The notes under the pieces: model-generated
Told to the model about the DNA's origin: nothing
Database searches by the model: none
What the model saw: the letters and a program-made list of their open reading frames with translations, nothing else
Shown here: piece after piece, positions 35,791 through 44,180 of the stretch
How positions within the stretch are numbered: the first letter of the stretch is position 1
How the letters are laid out: the number at the start of each line of letters is the position of its first letter
Position numbers and translations under genes: made by a program
NCBI GenBank assembly: GCA_044463125.1
Contig: JBIQMS010000017.1
Span: forward strand, 15,725-79,724
Source: CAYMZZ01 sp044463125
Lineage (GTDB): Bacteria > Bacteroidota > Bacteroidia > Chitinophagales > Chitinophagaceae
Length of the DNA: 64,000 nt
Reading direction: 5' to 3'

Positions 35791-36858
35791 TCATTTCTTC
35801 CCCATTTGCCGCAAAAACGAAACATGCGACGCCACTGCCATGCGCACGCGGGGATATTCAATATAGGTAATACCATATTCCTCACAGGCACGCTTGATGA
35901 TCTTGCTGATAGCCGGGTAATGGATATGGGAGATTTTGGGGAATAAATGGTGTTCTACCTGGAAATTTAGTCCACCTACAAACCAACTTACCAGCTTGTT
36001 GCGGGTGGCGAAATTGGCGGTGGTCTTCAATTGGTGAATAGCCCACTCGTCTTCCATTCTACCCGTGCCTTCGTTGGGCTGGGGGAAATGGGTATGCTCC
36101 ACCGTATGTGCCAATTGGAAAACAATGCTCAATACAAAGCCCGCGAAGAGGCCATAAATCAGGAAGCCGATCAGCCAGGGTGTAAACCCAACCGTATAAA
36201 TGGGCAGGAAAACAAAGAGACCCAGGTGCAATACTTTGAATGACCAGAAAGAAATATGATCCATCGGCGTCATTTTCTTCAGGGGCATCGGGCCAATTCT
36301 TTTCAGGAAATATTTTTTATAATCTGTTACGAATACCCACCACAGATAGAGCAGGGAATAAGCCGCCCAGAAGTATAAGTGCTGGTAGCGGTGCATTTTA
36401 TAATGCTTCTGTGTTTCGCAAAGGCGAAGGATGGGTTTGGCGTCAATATCATCATCCACGCCATCAATATTCGTATAAGCGTGGTGAATTACGTTGTGTT
36501 TGGTCTTCCACATGAAATTATTCGCGCCCAGGAAATTCACAGAAAGCGCGGCCAGGTCGTTGACCCATTTATACTTGCTGAAACTTCCGTGTGCACCATC
36601 ATGCATCACATTAAAACCGATGGCGGCAGTAAGGCCACCCAGCACCAGGCATTCTACGATCGCCCAAATTGTAGGCGGAGTAAAAAACACCAGGTGAATG
36701 TAAACAGCCAGGAAACTCACAACAAGGATGATAGCCTTGAAGAAGAGGCTGAAATTACCGGTAGGCGACTTGCCTACCTGCTGGAAATACTCGCTGATCC
36801 GCCTTTTTAACTCACCGTGAAATGATTGCGGAACGCTGGTAAACTTGGGAATATTCAT
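35791..36858 (-). CDS. Membrane fatty acid (acyl-lipid) desaturase
   Basis: A 355-residue di-iron desaturase with the three histidine boxes HDGAHG, HNVIHHAYTN and QVEHHLFP in order between four hydrophobic helices. The QxxHH third box is typical of front-end/linoleoyl-type desaturases. It introduces a double bond into membrane lipid acyl chains. Electron donor genes are not adjacent. A TACCTTTA box at about 36899-36906 could be its promoter. Confidence 0.88.
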   Translation of the reverse strand: MNIPKFTSVPQSFHGELKRRISEYFQQVGKSPTGNFSLFFKAIILVVSFLAVYIHLVFFTPPTIWAIVECLVLGGLTAAIGFNVMHDGAHGSFSKYKWVNDLAALSVNFLGANNFMWKTKHNVIHHAYTNIDGVDDDIDAKPILRLCETQKHYKMHRYQHLYFWAAYSLLYLWWVFVTDYKKYFLKRIGPMPLKKMTPMDHISFWSFKVLHLGLFVFLPIYTVGFTPWLIGFLIYGLFAGFVLSIVFQLAHTVEHTHFPQPNEGTGRMEDEWAIHQLKTTANFATRNKLVSWFVGGLNFQVEHHLFPKISHIHYPAISKIIKRACEEYGITYIEYPRVRMAVASHVSFLRQMGKK

Positions 36859-37038
36859 GAACGAGAGAGGGGTTAGTACTTGAGAATTTGATAATTGCGT
36901 AAAGGTAGGTTAAAAATTAGTGTAAAATCCTGATTTTCTCCCCAAATGACAGTGGTTTAACAAAACGGCTGTTTGTCAACTTTCTGTTTAATCATTTGTA
37001 TATGATGCTGCTATCTTATTAAACAAGACCCGGTGCGT

Positions 37039-37773
37039 TTAAGTTTCATTCAGCACCAGGGCATCCAGATTGCGGATGCCGATCTTTTTTTCGGTCACAA
37101 AACCTTCCGCATATTTCACGCCAATTCGCTTGCCCAGCATTCTGGCACGCGCTATCACGCTTTCGAGAAAGTCGGGAGTGGAAATATAAGTTTGCGGACC
37201 ATCGGCCTCCGAAGCACTGTTGAACTGCGTGGAATATGCTTTAATGGAATCCATCCTTTGCTCAAATACCTCGCTGATGTCGACCAGGAAATCAGGCTCA
37301 TGATACCAGTCCTGCAGGTATTGCAGATAATATTTTGGTCGCCATTTTTCCTGGACTTTGCCATCGGAATCGGTGGTTTCAATCCGGCGCAATCCGGAAA
37401 GAAAACAGGCGTCGCTGATCAATTGGCCGGCTCTTCCATGATCAGGGTGCCGGTCTTTGAGAATGTTGCCTATGACAACTTCAGGACGATAGCGACGAAT
37501 TACGCGAATCAATTCGAGTTGATGCGCTTCATCGTTCCGAAAAAAACCATCCCGCATTTTCAGGTTTTCCCGAACCGAGACCCCAATGATTTCGGCAGCT
37601 CTCGCCGCTTCCGCATACCGGGTTTCAATGGTGCCCCGGCTGCCCAGTTCACCCTGCGTAAGGTCCACAATACCTGCTTTTTTACCATTCTTTATTTCAT
37701 TGATCAAAGTGCCGGAGCAACCCAGTTCCACATCGTCGGGATGAACGCCAATGGCGAGAAGGTCGAGTTTCAT
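37039..37773 (-). CDS. bshB1: Bacillithiol biosynthesis deacetylase BshB1
   Basis: This 244-residue LmbE-type zinc deacetylase removes the acetyl group from GlcNAc-malate, step two of bacillithiol synthesis. HPDDVELGCSGTL (about 11-23) holds zinc ligands, DLTQGELGSRGT follows and HPDHGRAGQL carries the third ligand. Together with bshC (10.1 kb) it shows the pathway is present though the genes are spread out. The start codon directly borders an A-type repeat. Confidence 0.92.
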   Translation of the reverse strand: MKLDLLAIGVHPDDVELGCSGTLINEIKNGKKAGIVDLTQGELGSRGTIETRYAEAARAAEIIGVSVRENLKMRDGFFRNDEAHQLELIRVIRRYRPEVVIGNILKDRHPDHGRAGQLISDACFLSGLRRIETTDSDGKVQEKWRPKYYLQYLQDWYHEPDFLVDISEVFEQRMDSIKAYSTQFNSASEADGPQTYISTPDFLESVIARARMLGKRIGVKYAEGFVTEKKIGIRNLDALVLNET

Positions 37774-37776
37774 TAT

Positions 37777-38022
37777 GTTTTACGTTTTACGTATTACGTT
37801 TTACGTTGGTTTAGGGTTTAGGGTTTAGAGTTTAAGGTATATGGTTTAAGGTAAAATTGGTAATGGGTGTACTAATTTCTCCAATATCATTTTGTTTTCC
37901 CAAGTGTCTGATTCAACAAATTCTTTATGTATTCAAACCAAAACAAGCACATTCATTAAACCTTAAACCTTAAACCCTAAACTCTAAACCATTCACCAAA
38001 TTCACAAATAAACAAATCACCG
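37777..38022. repeat. A-B-loop-B'-F' repeat filling the gap
   Basis: A (37777-37806), B (37808-37852), a loop of about 100 unique bases, B' (37954-37990) and F' (37991-38022) occupy the gap between the bshB1 start and the DUF4294 gene end. No gene is seen. Confidence 0.75.
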
Positions 38023-38712
38023 AATTCTATGCGGGTTTCCATACCACGCTCCGTCTATTTCGTTCACAAAGTTTTCAATCTGCCGGTCTGTTTTATCATT
38101 CAGGTCGTAGTCCTGCTTTAGGTTGCTGCCAAAAAAGAAGGCTACAGTTTGATAGGCACGGGCATTGAACCCGCCCTTGTATTCTTTGATGATGGCATAA
38201 CAGTTATTTCCTGTTTGCCGGTTGATGAGTTTCATCAGCACGCGGCCCTGGTAAACGGAGAGCTGCGATAAGGGTTCGCTGAACTGTTCTTTCAATTCTT
38301 TTTCCCGGCTCTTGATATATTTTTTTCTTTCTTTTTTATCGGTGATGCCGGCCAGCTTTTCGTTGATATCGTTGATGGTACTGCCGGCGATACGGGCATA
38401 GGGGTATGTAACATAAACCGCGTTGCGCAGGCGATTATATTCGCGCTTGTATTTTTCGAGTTTGCGGGGCGAAAGTTTTGAGATCCACACATTCTCTTCC
38501 TCCCTGGCGCTCAGCATCTCCAGGTTATACCAAACGGCAGCCGTAATGATGGTATCGTTGGGGCCCCATTTTGCAGAACGTTCGGCAAAGGAAGGCATGG
38601 GTGGGAGGGTGTCGGGTGCAACCACCGGGTCAATCTGCGACCAGGCAACAGATGAGCCTGCCCCTTGAAGAGCCAGCAACAAACAAATAGTTTTTAGCGG
38701 GTTGCGTACCAT
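38017..38712 (-). CDS. DUF4294 family exported protein
   Basis: A 231-residue protein with a signal peptide (MVRNPLKTICLLLALQ ... AWSQ). The body is mainly helical and strongly charged (LSPRKLEKYKREYNRLRNAV, KKERKKYIKSREKELKEQF) and ends with YQTVAFFFGSNLKQDYD, the pattern of the DUF4294 family found in Bacteroidota. The function is not known. It is followed leftward by repeats and preceded by ccmF, with 83 bases between, without a visible operon link. Confidence 0.75.
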   Translation of the reverse strand: MVRNPLKTICLLLALQGAGSSVAWSQIDPVVAPDTLPPMPSFAERSAKWGPNDTIITAAVWYNLEMLSAREEENVWISKLSPRKLEKYKREYNRLRNAVYVTYPYARIAGSTINDINEKLAGITDKKERKKYIKSREKELKEQFSEPLSQLSVYQGRVLMKLINRQTGNNCYAIIKEYKGGFNARAYQTVAFFFGSNLKQDYDLNDKTDRQIENFVNEIDGAWYGNPHRIR

Positions 38713-38795
38713 ATGGTCTCCTAAAATACGCCAAAAGGCCTATACTTCAAAAAGACAGGAAAGGGAGTGATAAAGCTGTTTCGAAACTGTGAAAA

Positions 38796-41432
38796 TCAGC
38801 TTACCGCTCGCAGTTTTTGCCGGTTATTCTGCAATATCCGCGATACCATACTGATCAGGATACCCACCGCCGTGATAATAATTCCAAGCCAGAGTACGAG
38901 TATCCAGGGGAACTTATAGGCTTTCAGGGTTACCCATTGCAGTATCGCGTCAGATTCCTTCACGCCAATTTCTACTGATCCATCGGGCAGCACTTTCTGC
39001 AGGCGCAGGATCAGGGATTCCGACATTACCGTATCGGGCAGCGAAATATTCACGCCCCTTCTGCTCAGCATAATGGGTTGCGAACTATAGCTGGTTTTGT
39101 TCATGGAATGAACCTTCAGCCTGGCCAGGGCGGCTGAGTCACCCTGCACAAATCCTTGTACGGGAATGCTGTCCACAACATCCACCGATTCCAGTATCAC
39201 AAATCCGCGCGAATAGAAAATACTATCGCCTGGTTTACGGGTATAGCTGGAAAAACTCACCGTGTCTTTCATCTTATCGGGATTGGGTAGGGCCGATACA
39301 TAGGTGAATACATCATGCGTAAGATAGTGACGCGAATCAGGATTGGCCATCAGGCCCTCATTACCCTTATAGTTCACGAATGCGTTGGGCCAGAGCGTGA
39401 ACTCCTCAGCATCCTCACGGCTCTTGAAATGGATTTGATAATACCATTGTTCCTTTTTGGGATGCGCTGAATCGCCGATATAGGTAACATCGTATTTGCC
39501 CATGGGCGTGGCACGACCCCGCACCAGGGTGAGGTTTTCGCCGGTTTTTTCCTTGCTCTCCGTTCCAAAATTGATGGGAATACCGCTGGTATTCACACTC
39601 AGGATTTCTTTTTTGCCGGAAGAAAGTAAAATGCCCAGCAGCACCAGCCCAAAGCCTACGTGTGCAACCGAACCCCCCGAAAGCAGGAGTTTACCTTTGA
39701 TTCCCGACCAGATATACATGCCGTTAGCGACAATGGCGTACACGCTCGCTATTACGGCCAGCCAAATGGCTCCCAGGAAAGCGGGTCCTTGTTTATCATA
39801 GTTGATATTGCCAAAAATTACAAGCAAAATGCCCAGGACCAGGCCGATTACGGTTGGTACCAGCAATTTTTTGCGAAGTATGCGTCCCGGTGTATCCTTA
39901 TAGCGGAAATATTGGGTAATGGCCGTAAGTCCGGCCAGGATGATCGCGATGAAAATATGAATACGATTATAGAGAAATTCCTGCTCTTCCTGCGCGGCCC
40001 TTTGCAGGTCCAGCACTTTATTAAATACCGGGAGGGAGGTAATAAAAGTGATGATGATGGCCGAGAAAAAGAAAATCAGGGAGCCGATAAACATCCAGAA
40101 CTCGCGCGAGCTGCCACTTTCCTCTTTATCGTTGCCCGGAATTTTTTGCAGGATTTGCACCACAATGGCCGCGATACCTCCCAGCACGCTCAGAAATGCG
40201 AGTATGGGAGCCAATGGCTTATCAAACAGACTGAAATTCTTATAACCACAATACCAGGTGAGCAAAAGTAGCCCCAGGGCCAGGATGCCAATCGTCAACC
40301 GCCGACGTGTTGTTGACGCCGACAATGCGGCCATCGGCCAGGTGAAGAGATATAGCAGCAGGTAGAGTTGCTTATTCATACCCAGGTCGGTGAATGAATG
40401 CACCGATGCTTCACCCAAAACGCCACTTCGCGTAAGGAAGGTGGAATATAGAATGAAGAAGAATTGCAGGATCAGGAAAAGCGCTGTTGCGCGGAGTGAC
40501 AACCCGGTATGTTTATAGATCAGCAGGGTATGTACACCCGCTACCAGTATCAACCAGGGTACCAGGGAAGCGTTTTCCACCGGATCCCATGCCCAGTAGC
40601 CACCAAAAGTGAGCGACTCATAGGCCCAGGCGGCACCCATCATGATGCCCACTCCCAAAGAGGCCAGGGCAAACAAACTCCAGGGGAGGGCAGCTTTGGT
40701 CCATTCACCACTACCGCCCTTCCACAAGCCGGCTACCGCGAAAGCAAAAGGAATGATCGTTGCCGCAAAACCCAAAAACAGGAAAGGAGGGTGGATCACC
40801 ATCCAGTAATTCTGCAGCAGGGGGTTAAGGTCATTACCATCCGTAATAGTCATCAGGTAATCGGGACGGATGGGGGCCGATAAATCAAAGTTTACGTGCA
40901 TACCGGGCGCATTGTCGAGCAGACCCGATTCGCGTAAGAGAATGAAAGGATTGGAGCCGATCTGTACATCGCCGATATACAGGCCCATGATCATGCTGGC
41001 GAGAATGACCTGTGCAAAACTCACAAAAGTCATTACGGGAGCTTCCCATTTGCCACCACGTCCAAGAAGTATCAATCCCAGAACCGAATGCCAGATCGAC
41101 CAGAGCAGGAAACTTCCTTCCTGGCCTTCCCAAATGCCGGCCAACAGGTATTTGTTCTCCAGCGATTTGCTGCTGTGTTGCCAGGCATATTTGTATTCAA
41201 AAAGGTGATTGGAATTGATATAAAATATGAGGGCGAAGATGGAAAAAACAGAAAGGGCTTCTACCACAAAGGCAGCTCGGGCCAGCTTTTTCCAGGGATC
41301 GGCAGAAAGTCCAAACGATTTAACTGATGATTGGTAATAAGCAATAGTTGCGACCAGCGATGCCACGAATGAAAGCACAATAAAAAAGTGACCCAACTGA
41401 CCCGGAAGGAGATTCTCGCCCTGGTAATTCAT
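38796..41432 (-). CDS. ccmF: Cytochrome c maturation haem lyase subunit CcmF
   Basis: An 878-residue polytopic membrane protein of the CcmF/CcsA family with about 15 hydrophobic segments. The haem-handling WWD-type motif reads GGYWAWDPVENASLVPWL (about 260-277); WQHSSKSLENKYLLAGIWEGQEGS near residue 85 and WMVIHPPFLFLGF contain family histidines. The C-terminal third is a large extra-cytoplasmic domain followed by a last helix. It attaches haem to apocytochromes with CcmE, encoded 87 bases upstream on the same strand. At this length it is larger than proteobacterial CcmF (about 650). Confidence 0.9.
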   Translation of the reverse strand: MNYQGENLLPGQLGHFFIVLSFVASLVATIAYYQSSVKSFGLSADPWKKLARAAFVVEALSVFSIFALIFYINSNHLFEYKYAWQHSSKSLENKYLLAGIWEGQEGSFLLWSIWHSVLGLILLGRGGKWEAPVMTFVSFAQVILASMIMGLYIGDVQIGSNPFILLRESGLLDNAPGMHVNFDLSAPIRPDYLMTITDGNDLNPLLQNYWMVIHPPFLFLGFAATIIPFAFAVAGLWKGGSGEWTKAALPWSLFALASLGVGIMMGAAWAYESLTFGGYWAWDPVENASLVPWLILVAGVHTLLIYKHTGLSLRATALFLILQFFFILYSTFLTRSGVLGEASVHSFTDLGMNKQLYLLLYLFTWPMAALSASTTRRRLTIGILALGLLLLTWYCGYKNFSLFDKPLAPILAFLSVLGGIAAIVVQILQKIPGNDKEESGSSREFWMFIGSLIFFFSAIIITFITSLPVFNKVLDLQRAAQEEQEFLYNRIHIFIAIILAGLTAITQYFRYKDTPGRILRKKLLVPTVIGLVLGILLVIFGNINYDKQGPAFLGAIWLAVIASVYAIVANGMYIWSGIKGKLLLSGGSVAHVGFGLVLLGILLSSGKKEILSVNTSGIPINFGTESKEKTGENLTLVRGRATPMGKYDVTYIGDSAHPKKEQWYYQIHFKSREDAEEFTLWPNAFVNYKGNEGLMANPDSRHYLTHDVFTYVSALPNPDKMKDTVSFSSYTRKPGDSIFYSRGFVILESVDVVDSIPVQGFVQGDSAALARLKVHSMNKTSYSSQPIMLSRRGVNISLPDTVMSESLILRLQKVLPDGSVEIGVKESDAILQWVTLKAYKFPWILVLWLGIIITAVGILISMVSRILQNNRQKLRAVS

Positions 41433-41519
41433 GCCGATAAATAAATTAGGTTCGATGACCTTTGATCGCTTTTCGAAATCGGCTGCCGGTCATCGGGACA
41501 GACTTTTTCGTTTTGCAGA

Positions 41520-41942
41520 TCAGTAGGAAGCGGGGCTTGTGGCGCTTTCAATCGCTTTTTGCTGATTGGCCTGATCTTCCTTGTATTTGGAAGGGCATTT
41601 GGTCTGGATATTATCGCAGTGAAAAACACCTTCGTTGTATTTGCCTTTCAGCACCAGTCGTTCGCTGATCTCAAAATTTTCAGGTTTGGGATTATGGTAA
41701 ACCACTTTCACGGTTTGCCCCAGCGTGTCAACAGCCGTAAAGCTCAAAAAGTTGGGATCTTTTAAGGCATCATATTCCAGCGGTTGCGATTTATCCCAGC
41801 GGGCCATCAGGTGCACATATTTTCCCGGTTTGGATTTGGCCGTATCTACGGTGTCGTAAGTGCTGGTGTTCTGCATATAAGAAATCAGGAAGGCGATGGA
41901 ACCGGCAATCAGCAGCAACAGCACAATGTGGATCTTTTTCAT
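41520..41942 (-). CDS. ccmE: Haem chaperone CcmE with CxxxY motif
   Basis: The ATG at 41942 begins MKKIHIVLLLLIAG, a membrane anchor; the domain then faces outside. The 140-residue protein has the OB-fold strands of CcmE (VVYHNPKPENF, ERLVLKGKYNEGVF). Where proteobacterial CcmE has the haem-binding histidine in HxxxY, this one has KCPSKY: cysteine C116 and tyrosine Y120 at the same spacing. This is the cysteine-type CcmE also reported in some archaea and Desulfovibrio. It passes haem to CcmF, encoded next. Confidence 0.88.
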   Translation of the reverse strand: MKKIHIVLLLLIAGSIAFLISYMQNTSTYDTVDTAKSKPGKYVHLMARWDKSQPLEYDALKDPNFLSFTAVDTLGQTVKVVYHNPKPENFEISERLVLKGKYNEGVFHCDNIQTKCPSKYKEDQANQQKAIESATSPASY

Positions 41943-41978
41943 ACCTCGGAGCGCAATGATTCTGTATAAATTGCGGGG

Positions 41979-41986
41979 CAAAGATA
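41979..41986 (-). promoter_or_regulatory. TAnnTTTG promoter box of ccmE-ccmF
   Basis: TATCTTTG on the minus strand lies 36 bases before the ccmE start and inside the left arm of a 23-base perfect inverted repeat whose right arm holds the acyl-CoA dehydrogenase box. Confidence 0.5.
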
Positions 41987-42222
41987 GATGAAAAACGTGA
42001 GACGTGAAGCGTGAGGCGTGAGTCGGGCGCTGTAAATAATTGTATGATTAATTGCACGATCATTTCCTGTATGGTATTATATAAGCGATTAATTTTGGAC
42101 TTTTGCTATTCGAGAACTCCTCAGGCCCATTTGACGCCTCATGCCTCACGATTCACGCCTCACGATTCACGATTCACGCCTCACGCCTCACGATTCACGC
42201 CTCACGCCTCACGTTTTTCATC

Positions 42223-42230
42223 TATCTTTG
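42223..42230 (+). promoter_or_regulatory. TAnnTTTG promoter box of the acyl-CoA dehydrogenase
   Basis: TATCTTTG lies 35 bases before the ATG at 42266, in the right arm of the inverted repeat; the distance mirrors that on the ccmE side. Confidence 0.5.
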
Positions 42231-42265
42231 CTCCCTAAACTAACGTTTATTAATATTAATAGTAT

Positions 42266-43420
42266 ATGCTATTTGAACTGACCGAAGAACAAAAGATGAT
42301 ACAGCAGGCTGCTCGCGATTTTGCCAAAAATGAATGCCTGCCCGGCGTTATTGAAAGGGATGAAAAGCAACAGTTTCCGAAAGAACAGATAATGAAACTG
42401 GCGGAGCTGGGTTTTATGGGAATGATGGTCAGCCCGGACTATGGGGGAGCGGGAATGGATACCGTGAGCTATGTGCTGGCCATGGAAGAAATTTCGAAAG
42501 TGGATGCCAGCACCAGCGTGTGCATGAGTGTGAACAATAGCCTGGTTTGTTATGGCCTGCAGGAATATGGATCGGAAGAACAAAAGCAAAAATACCTGAG
42601 GCCCCTGGCGCAGGGAAGAAAAGACGGTGACCTGTATATTGGCGCCTTTATGCTCAGCGAGCCGGAAGCGGGCAGCGATGCTACATCGCAACGGACTACC
42701 GCTGAAGATAAAGGCGATTATTATCTGTTGAATGGTACCAAAAACTGGATCACCAACGGAGGCACCGCTTCAGTGTACCTGGTGATCGCGCAAACCGATC
42801 CGGCCAAAGGCTCGAAAGGAATCAATGCATTTATTGTGGAAAAAGCATGGCCCGGCGTTACCGTTGCGGCCAAAGAAAATAAACTGGGTATCCGTGGCAG
42901 CGATACGCATACCGTGATGTTTACCGACGTAAAAGTTCCCAAAGAAAACCGCATAGGTGAAGATGGTTTTGGATTCAAATTCGCGATGAAAACCCTGGCC
43001 GGTGGTCGCATCGGTATTGCTGCGCAGGCGCTGGGTATCGCCAGCGGCGCTTTTGAACTGGCCAGGGATTATTCCAAAACACGCAAAGCATTCGGAACCG
43101 AAATTATGAACCACCAGGCCATCGCTTTCAAACTGGCCGATATGGCCACAAAAATTGAAGCATCGCGTTTGCTTTGCCTCAAAGCGGCCTGGGAAAAAGA
43201 CAACAGGATTGATTACACCCTCAGTTCCTCGATGGCAAAAGTCTTTTCATCGGAAACCGCTATGTGGACGGCGATTGAAGCCGTGCAGATCCATGGTGGC
43301 TATGGTTTTGTAAAAGAGTATCATGTGGAGCGACTGATGCGCGACGCGAAAATTACGCAGATATACGAAGGTACCAGCGAAGTGCAGCGGATTGTTATCA
43401 GCCGTACCATTCTGAAATAA
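42266..43420 (+). CDS. Acyl-CoA dehydrogenase
   Basis: A complete FAD enzyme of 384 residues for the first oxidation of fatty acid or branched-chain acyl-CoA breakdown. The FAD/substrate motif AFMLSEPEAGSDA, WITNGG and the C-terminal IYEGTSEVQRIVISR with the catalytic-base glutamate are all present. The sequence resembles short-chain/butyryl-CoA dehydrogenases, but chain length specificity cannot be read with certainty. No electron transfer flavoprotein gene is nearby. Confidence 0.92.
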   Translation: MLFELTEEQKMIQQAARDFAKNECLPGVIERDEKQQFPKEQIMKLAELGFMGMMVSPDYGGAGMDTVSYVLAMEEISKVDASTSVCMSVNNSLVCYGLQEYGSEEQKQKYLRPLAQGRKDGDLYIGAFMLSEPEAGSDATSQRTTAEDKGDYYLLNGTKNWITNGGTASVYLVIAQTDPAKGSKGINAFIVEKAWPGVTVAAKENKLGIRGSDTHTVMFTDVKVPKENRIGEDGFGFKFAMKTLAGGRIGIAAQALGIASGAFELARDYSKTRKAFGTEIMNHQAIAFKLADMATKIEASRLLCLKAAWEKDNRIDYTLSSSMAKVFSSETAMWTAIEAVQIHGGYGFVKEYHVERLMRDAKITQIYEGTSEVQRIVISRTILK

Positions 43421-43471
43421 TTCAAAGGCTATTTGTTAATGCAGGCAGCATAGGGCCAAAGCTCAACCCTT

Positions 43472-43479
43472 TATCTTTG
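43472..43479 (+). promoter_or_regulatory. TAnnTTTG promoter box of the YggS gene
   Basis: TATCTTTG is four bases upstream of the ATG at 43484, predicting a leaderless or nearly leaderless message. Confidence 0.45.
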
Positions 43480-43483
43480 CGGG

Positions 43484-44176
43484 ATGGCAATCGACCTCGA
43501 ATCCTACCAACGGATCAAAAAGGAGGCTGGCGATGCAGGCGCATTGCTTGTGGCCGTCTCCAAAACCAAACCCGCTTCGGATATCCTGGCCCTTTACCAG
43601 GAGGAGCAACGGGATTTTGGCGAAAATTATGTGCAGGAACTTTGCGACAAAGCCGCGCAACTTCCCGCGGATATCCACTGGCACTTTATTGGTCACCTGC
43701 AGCGCAACAAAGTGAAATATATCGCGCCCTTCGTGTACCTGATTCATGGAGTGGACAGTTTCCGCCTGCTGGAGGAAATCGGCAAGCAGGCCGATAAACT
43801 GAACAGGGAATTGCATTGCCTGCTGCAGGTGCACATTGCTTCTGAAGAAACCAAATTCGGACTCAGCGAATCGGAACTTACAGATTGCTTTCAGCAAATT
43901 TCAGCGGCTCGGAATAATAATAAATTAACCAGGGTTCGCATTCGCGGTCTGATGGGAATGGCGAGTTTTACAGAAGATCAGGCAATCGTGGCGACTGAGT
44001 TTTCGGTCCTGCGGAATTTGTTTGACAGGTACCAGGAACATTTTGATCGGGAGGCGGGTAAGCCTATTCTTTCCATGGGCATGAGTGCCGACTATCGCCT
44101 GGCCCTGGAAAAGGGAAGTAACCTTATTCGGATAGGCAGTTCACTCTTTGGCGCAAGGGATTATGCCACACAATGA
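43484..44176 (+). CDS. YggS/PLPBP-family pyridoxal phosphate protein
   Basis: A 230-residue alanine-racemase-fold protein. LLVAVSKTKPA carries the PLP lysine (about residue 26), FGENYVQEL, WHFIGHLQRNK and SMGMSADY are the family signatures, and the end (GSNLIRIGSSLFGARDY) binds phosphate. The family keeps PLP and amino-acid pools in balance and has no known turnover activity. The next gene begins at or just after its stop. Confidence 0.9.
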   Translation: MAIDLESYQRIKKEAGDAGALLVAVSKTKPASDILALYQEEQRDFGENYVQELCDKAAQLPADIHWHFIGHLQRNKVKYIAPFVYLIHGVDSFRLLEEIGKQADKLNRELHCLLQVHIASEETKFGLSESELTDCFQQISAARNNNKLTRVRIRGLMGMASFTEDQAIVATEFSVLRNLFDRYQEHFDREAGKPILSMGMSADYRLALEKGSNLIRIGSSLFGARDYATQ

Positions 44177-44180
44177 TTCT

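Larger units (their letters stand above)
41979..42230. repeat. D-type inverted repeat with a promoter box in each arm
   Basis: The outer 23 bases (41979-42001, caaagatagatgaaaaacg then tgag) are exactly complementary to 42208-42230. Inside lie D units (gtgaagcgtgaggcgtgag, to about 42023) facing a longer D' run (cctcacgattcacgcctc, about 42125-42210), with about 100 AT-rich unique bases between. The element separates the divergent ccmE and acyl-CoA dehydrogenase genes and contains both their promoter boxes. Confidence 0.85.

Noticed and set aside
37033..37821. Plus-strand open frame of about 260 codons opposite bshB1
   Set aside because: The minus strand has the complete BshB1 motifs; the plus frame has no recognisable domain and runs through repeat DNA.
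42125..42210. D-type run considered as a CRISPR array
   Set aside because: Direct units of 8-10 bases with no spacers, and paired with an inverted run at the left end.
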